DNA of 64,000 nt from Streptomyces sp. F001 (GTDB lineage Bacteria > Actinomycetota > Actinomycetes > Streptomycetales > Streptomycetaceae). Both the position numbers and the translations under genes were made by a program. Each line of letters begins with the position of its first letter. Within the stretch, counting starts at the first letter, position 1. The notes below the pieces were generated by a model. The model was not told the origin of the DNA, searched no databases, and saw only the letters and a program-made list of their open reading frames with translations. Positions 63,629 through 64,000 of this stretch are shown piece by piece. Location: positions 312,459 through 376,458 of the forward strand of contig NZ_QZWF01000006.1 in NCBI RefSeq assembly GCF_004187715.1, written 5' to 3'.

Positions 63629-63880
63629 TCACGCCACTGCCGGTGCACACGCTCCGGCCAGTTCGTCCATCGACAGACCCAGGGCCCCGGCCAGCGCAGC
63701 CACCGTGAAGAAGGCCGGTGTCGGGGCACGGCCGGTCTCGATCTTGCGGAGCGTCTCCGCGGAGATGCCCGCGTGCGCCGCCACGTCCGCCATGCTGCGG
63801 CCGCCGCGGGCCTCACGCAGCAGCCGTCCGAGCCGCTCGCCGCGTTCGCGTTCTTCCGGGGTCAACGGGGTGCGTACCAT
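63629..63880 (-). CDS. Small XRE-family regulator
   Basis: An 83-residue protein that is almost only a helix-turn-helix: LLREARGGRSMADVAAHAGI followed by SAETLRKIETGRAPTPAFFTV. ATG 63880. It is divergent from the methionine aminopeptidase gene, with a palindrome between them. Probably an autoregulator of that promoter. Confidence 0.88.
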   Translation of the reverse strand: MVRTPLTPEERERGERLGRLLREARGGRSMADVAAHAGISAETLRKIETGRAPTPAFFTVAALAGALGLSMDELAGACAPAVA

Positions 63881-63892
63881 GCCGTCATTCTA

Positions 63893-63902
63893 ATACCGGT
63901 AT
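63893..63902. promoter_or_regulatory. Palindrome between XRE and map genes
   Basis: ATACCGGTAT, a perfect 10-bp palindrome (extended TAATACCGGTATAG), 10 bp before the map ATG and 13 bp before the regulator's. A likely operator for the XRE protein overlapping both start regions. Confidence 0.55.
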
Positions 63903-63912
63903 AGTAATTGGC

Positions 63913-64000
63913 ATGGTTGAGCTGAAGACGGACACATCGATCGACGCCATGCACGAGGCGGGCCGGATCGTCGGGCGGGCACTGACCGCCGTACGGGCGG
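63913..64000 (+). CDS. map: Type I methionine aminopeptidase, 5' end only
   Basis: The first 29 codons are present before the window ends: MVELKTDTSIDAMHEAGRIV then GRALTAVRA, typical of the N-terminus of actinobacterial MAP type I (the MxxAGxIV motif). The enzyme removes N-terminal methionine from nascent proteins. Streptomycetes often have more than one map gene; this copy is paired with a small XRE regulator. Confidence 0.75.
   Translation, partial: MVELKTDTSIDAMHEAGRIVGRALTAVRA

Overview
This is a high-GC (about 70% or more), gene-dense actinobacterial chromosome segment, almost certainly Streptomyces. The GC-rich third codon positions, frequent GTG starts, ATGA/GTGA overlaps between operon genes, F420/LLM oxidoreductases, a PucR regulator and a Nur/DmdR-type metal-regulation style all fit. 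No rRNA, tRNA, CRISPR array or intact transposase was recognised.

Layout. 1-9.8 kb: the 5' part of a dihydrolipoamide dehydrogenase gene, a CBS-pair protein, a phosphoribosyltransferase, a Tat-exported GH2 beta-galactosidase with an inserted LamG-like domain, and a peptide/metal-type ABC importer (lipoprotein plus a two-permease fusion broken by a frameshift, no ATPase nearby) preceded by an iron-box-like site. 9.8-17.2 kb: an accessory island with a 1176-residue TPR-CHAT protease, a winged-helix/TPR protein, and a divergent pair (membrane protein and Cys-rich small protein). It is bracketed by a truncated and an intact copy of a macro-domain gene in the same orientation. 17.2-21.5 kb: a phytoene-desaturase-like oxidoreductase, an inositol-phosphatase-family protein and a gamma-glutamyltransferase whose 5' side abuts an integrase remnant.

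22-34 kb: a cobalamin riboswitch with a BtuFCD-type importer; a RamB/ScfR-like regulator divergent from the glyoxylate-bypass genes aceA and aceB plus a hydroxyacyl-CoA dehydrogenase; and a second cobalamin riboswitch ahead of metE. 33.8-50.2 kb looks like a metal and cofactor neighbourhood. It holds a candidate RiPP locus (40-residue peptide, YcaO, LLM oxidoreductase, MATE exporter), a FhuF-like 2Fe-2S protein, a second BtuFCD-type importer with a ferredoxin-like protein behind a third cobalamin riboswitch, an Fe-type superoxide dismutase and a five-gene nickel/peptide-type ABC importer. Four sites resembling the nickel regulator Nur's box (TTGCAA-N5-TTGCAA) lie 22-40 bp before sodF, the nik-like operon, an acetyltransferase and the RiPP precursor.

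50.4-61.7 kb: a TetR regulator with a divergent SnoaL-like gene, a DUF3558-like lipoprotein, then a minus-strand pyrimidine/hydantoin catabolic cluster (NCS1 permease, LLM oxidoreductase, dihydropyrimidinase, two carbon-nitrogen hydrolases, PucR activator, class III aminotransferase). 61.8-64 kb: a conserved Streptomyces gene carrying six 26-bp tandem repeats and a 14-G tract that puts its two conserved halves out of frame, a small XRE regulator, and the start of a methionine aminopeptidase gene.

The most promising undescribed system is the Nur-boxed YcaO peptide locus at 33.9-38.7 kb, followed by the CHAT/TPR island at 10.1-16.6 kb.
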